A stretch of DNA of 39,232 nt from Candidatus Eisenbergiella merdavium. Its GTDB lineage: Bacteria; Bacillota; Clostridia; Lachnospirales; Lachnospiraceae. The stretch covers positions 1 to 39,232 of the forward strand of contig DWWS01000058.1 in the NCBI GenBank assembly GCA_019119595.1. The letters are read 5' to 3'. Shown here piece after piece: positions 39,225-39,232 of this stretch. Position 1 is the stretch's first letter. Each line of letters begins with the position of its first letter. Under the pieces are notes generated by a model. The model made no database searches. It was not told where the DNA came from and was given only the letters and a program-made list of their open reading frames with translations. The translations under genes were made by a program, and so were the position numbers.

Positions 39225-39232
39225 ATCAGAAG

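Overview
The window looks like chromosome of an anaerobic, spore-forming member of the Clostridia, most likely a Lachnospiraceae-type bacterium. The reasons are strong AGGAGG ribosome binding sites, moderately high GC, an exosporium-type collagen-like protein, a DUF4250 gene joined to a RACo-like ASKHA protein, a sodium-pump decarboxylase beta subunit and a three-gene NAD(P)-linked [FeFe] hydrogenase. I saw no rRNA, tRNA, CRISPR array, phage block or intact insertion sequence. The assignment is from gene content only.

Layout. 1-2.7 kb: the 3' end of a collagen-like (GPTGNTG repeat) gene, then on the minus strand a MATE transporter and a PAP2 phosphatase. 2.8-6.3 kb: clpB with a clear sigma-A promoter and a duplicated 13-bp element, overlapping a GNAT acetyltransferase and closed by a terminator. 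6.3-8.0 kb (minus): a sodium-translocating decarboxylase beta subunit plus a 53-residue gamma-like subunit, behind a leader that matches the yybP-ykoY (manganese) riboswitch, with an attenuator hairpin. 8.0-9.9 kb: an AT-rich island of small membrane proteins and a tail-anchored zinc-ribbon protein read from divergent promoters. An XRE regulator follows.

10.4-17.6 kb is the most unusual part. Two operons start from near-identical promoters (TGCAACC, then CTCTC exactly 24 bases later) of the kind used by ECF sigma factors. The first operon encodes a soluble protein, a secreted protein and a large lipoprotein, all unrecognised. The second encodes a membrane-anchored protein, a small beta-rich protein and an 801-residue ECF sigma factor fused to a transmembrane segment and a C-terminal region with WG-type motifs. 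The simplest reading is a membrane-tethered sigma factor that senses something outside the cell and turns on its own operon and the envelope operon next door.

17.6-29 kb: a DUF4250/RACo-like pair, a D-2-hydroxyacid dehydrogenase, a polysaccharide deacetylase, a promoter followed at once by a terminator and by tandem hairpin repeats that show compensatory base changes, a GNAT/cytidylate kinase-like pair, a polar amino-acid ABC transporter with a class I amidotransferase-like hydrolase, a secreted Ig-like protein, a Nudix hydrolase and a Gfo/Idh/MocA oxidoreductase whose 3' end is triplicated as a 42-bp tandem repeat.

29-33.6 kb (minus): hydC-hydB-hydA encoding a multimeric, probably electron-bifurcating [FeFe] hydrogenase. 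33.9-35.9 kb (minus): a marR-MATE operon with a perfect 15-bp palindrome at its promoter. 36-39.2 kb: an APH-family phosphotransferase, a GNAT protein and an Rpn-family nuclease gene with its own promoter.
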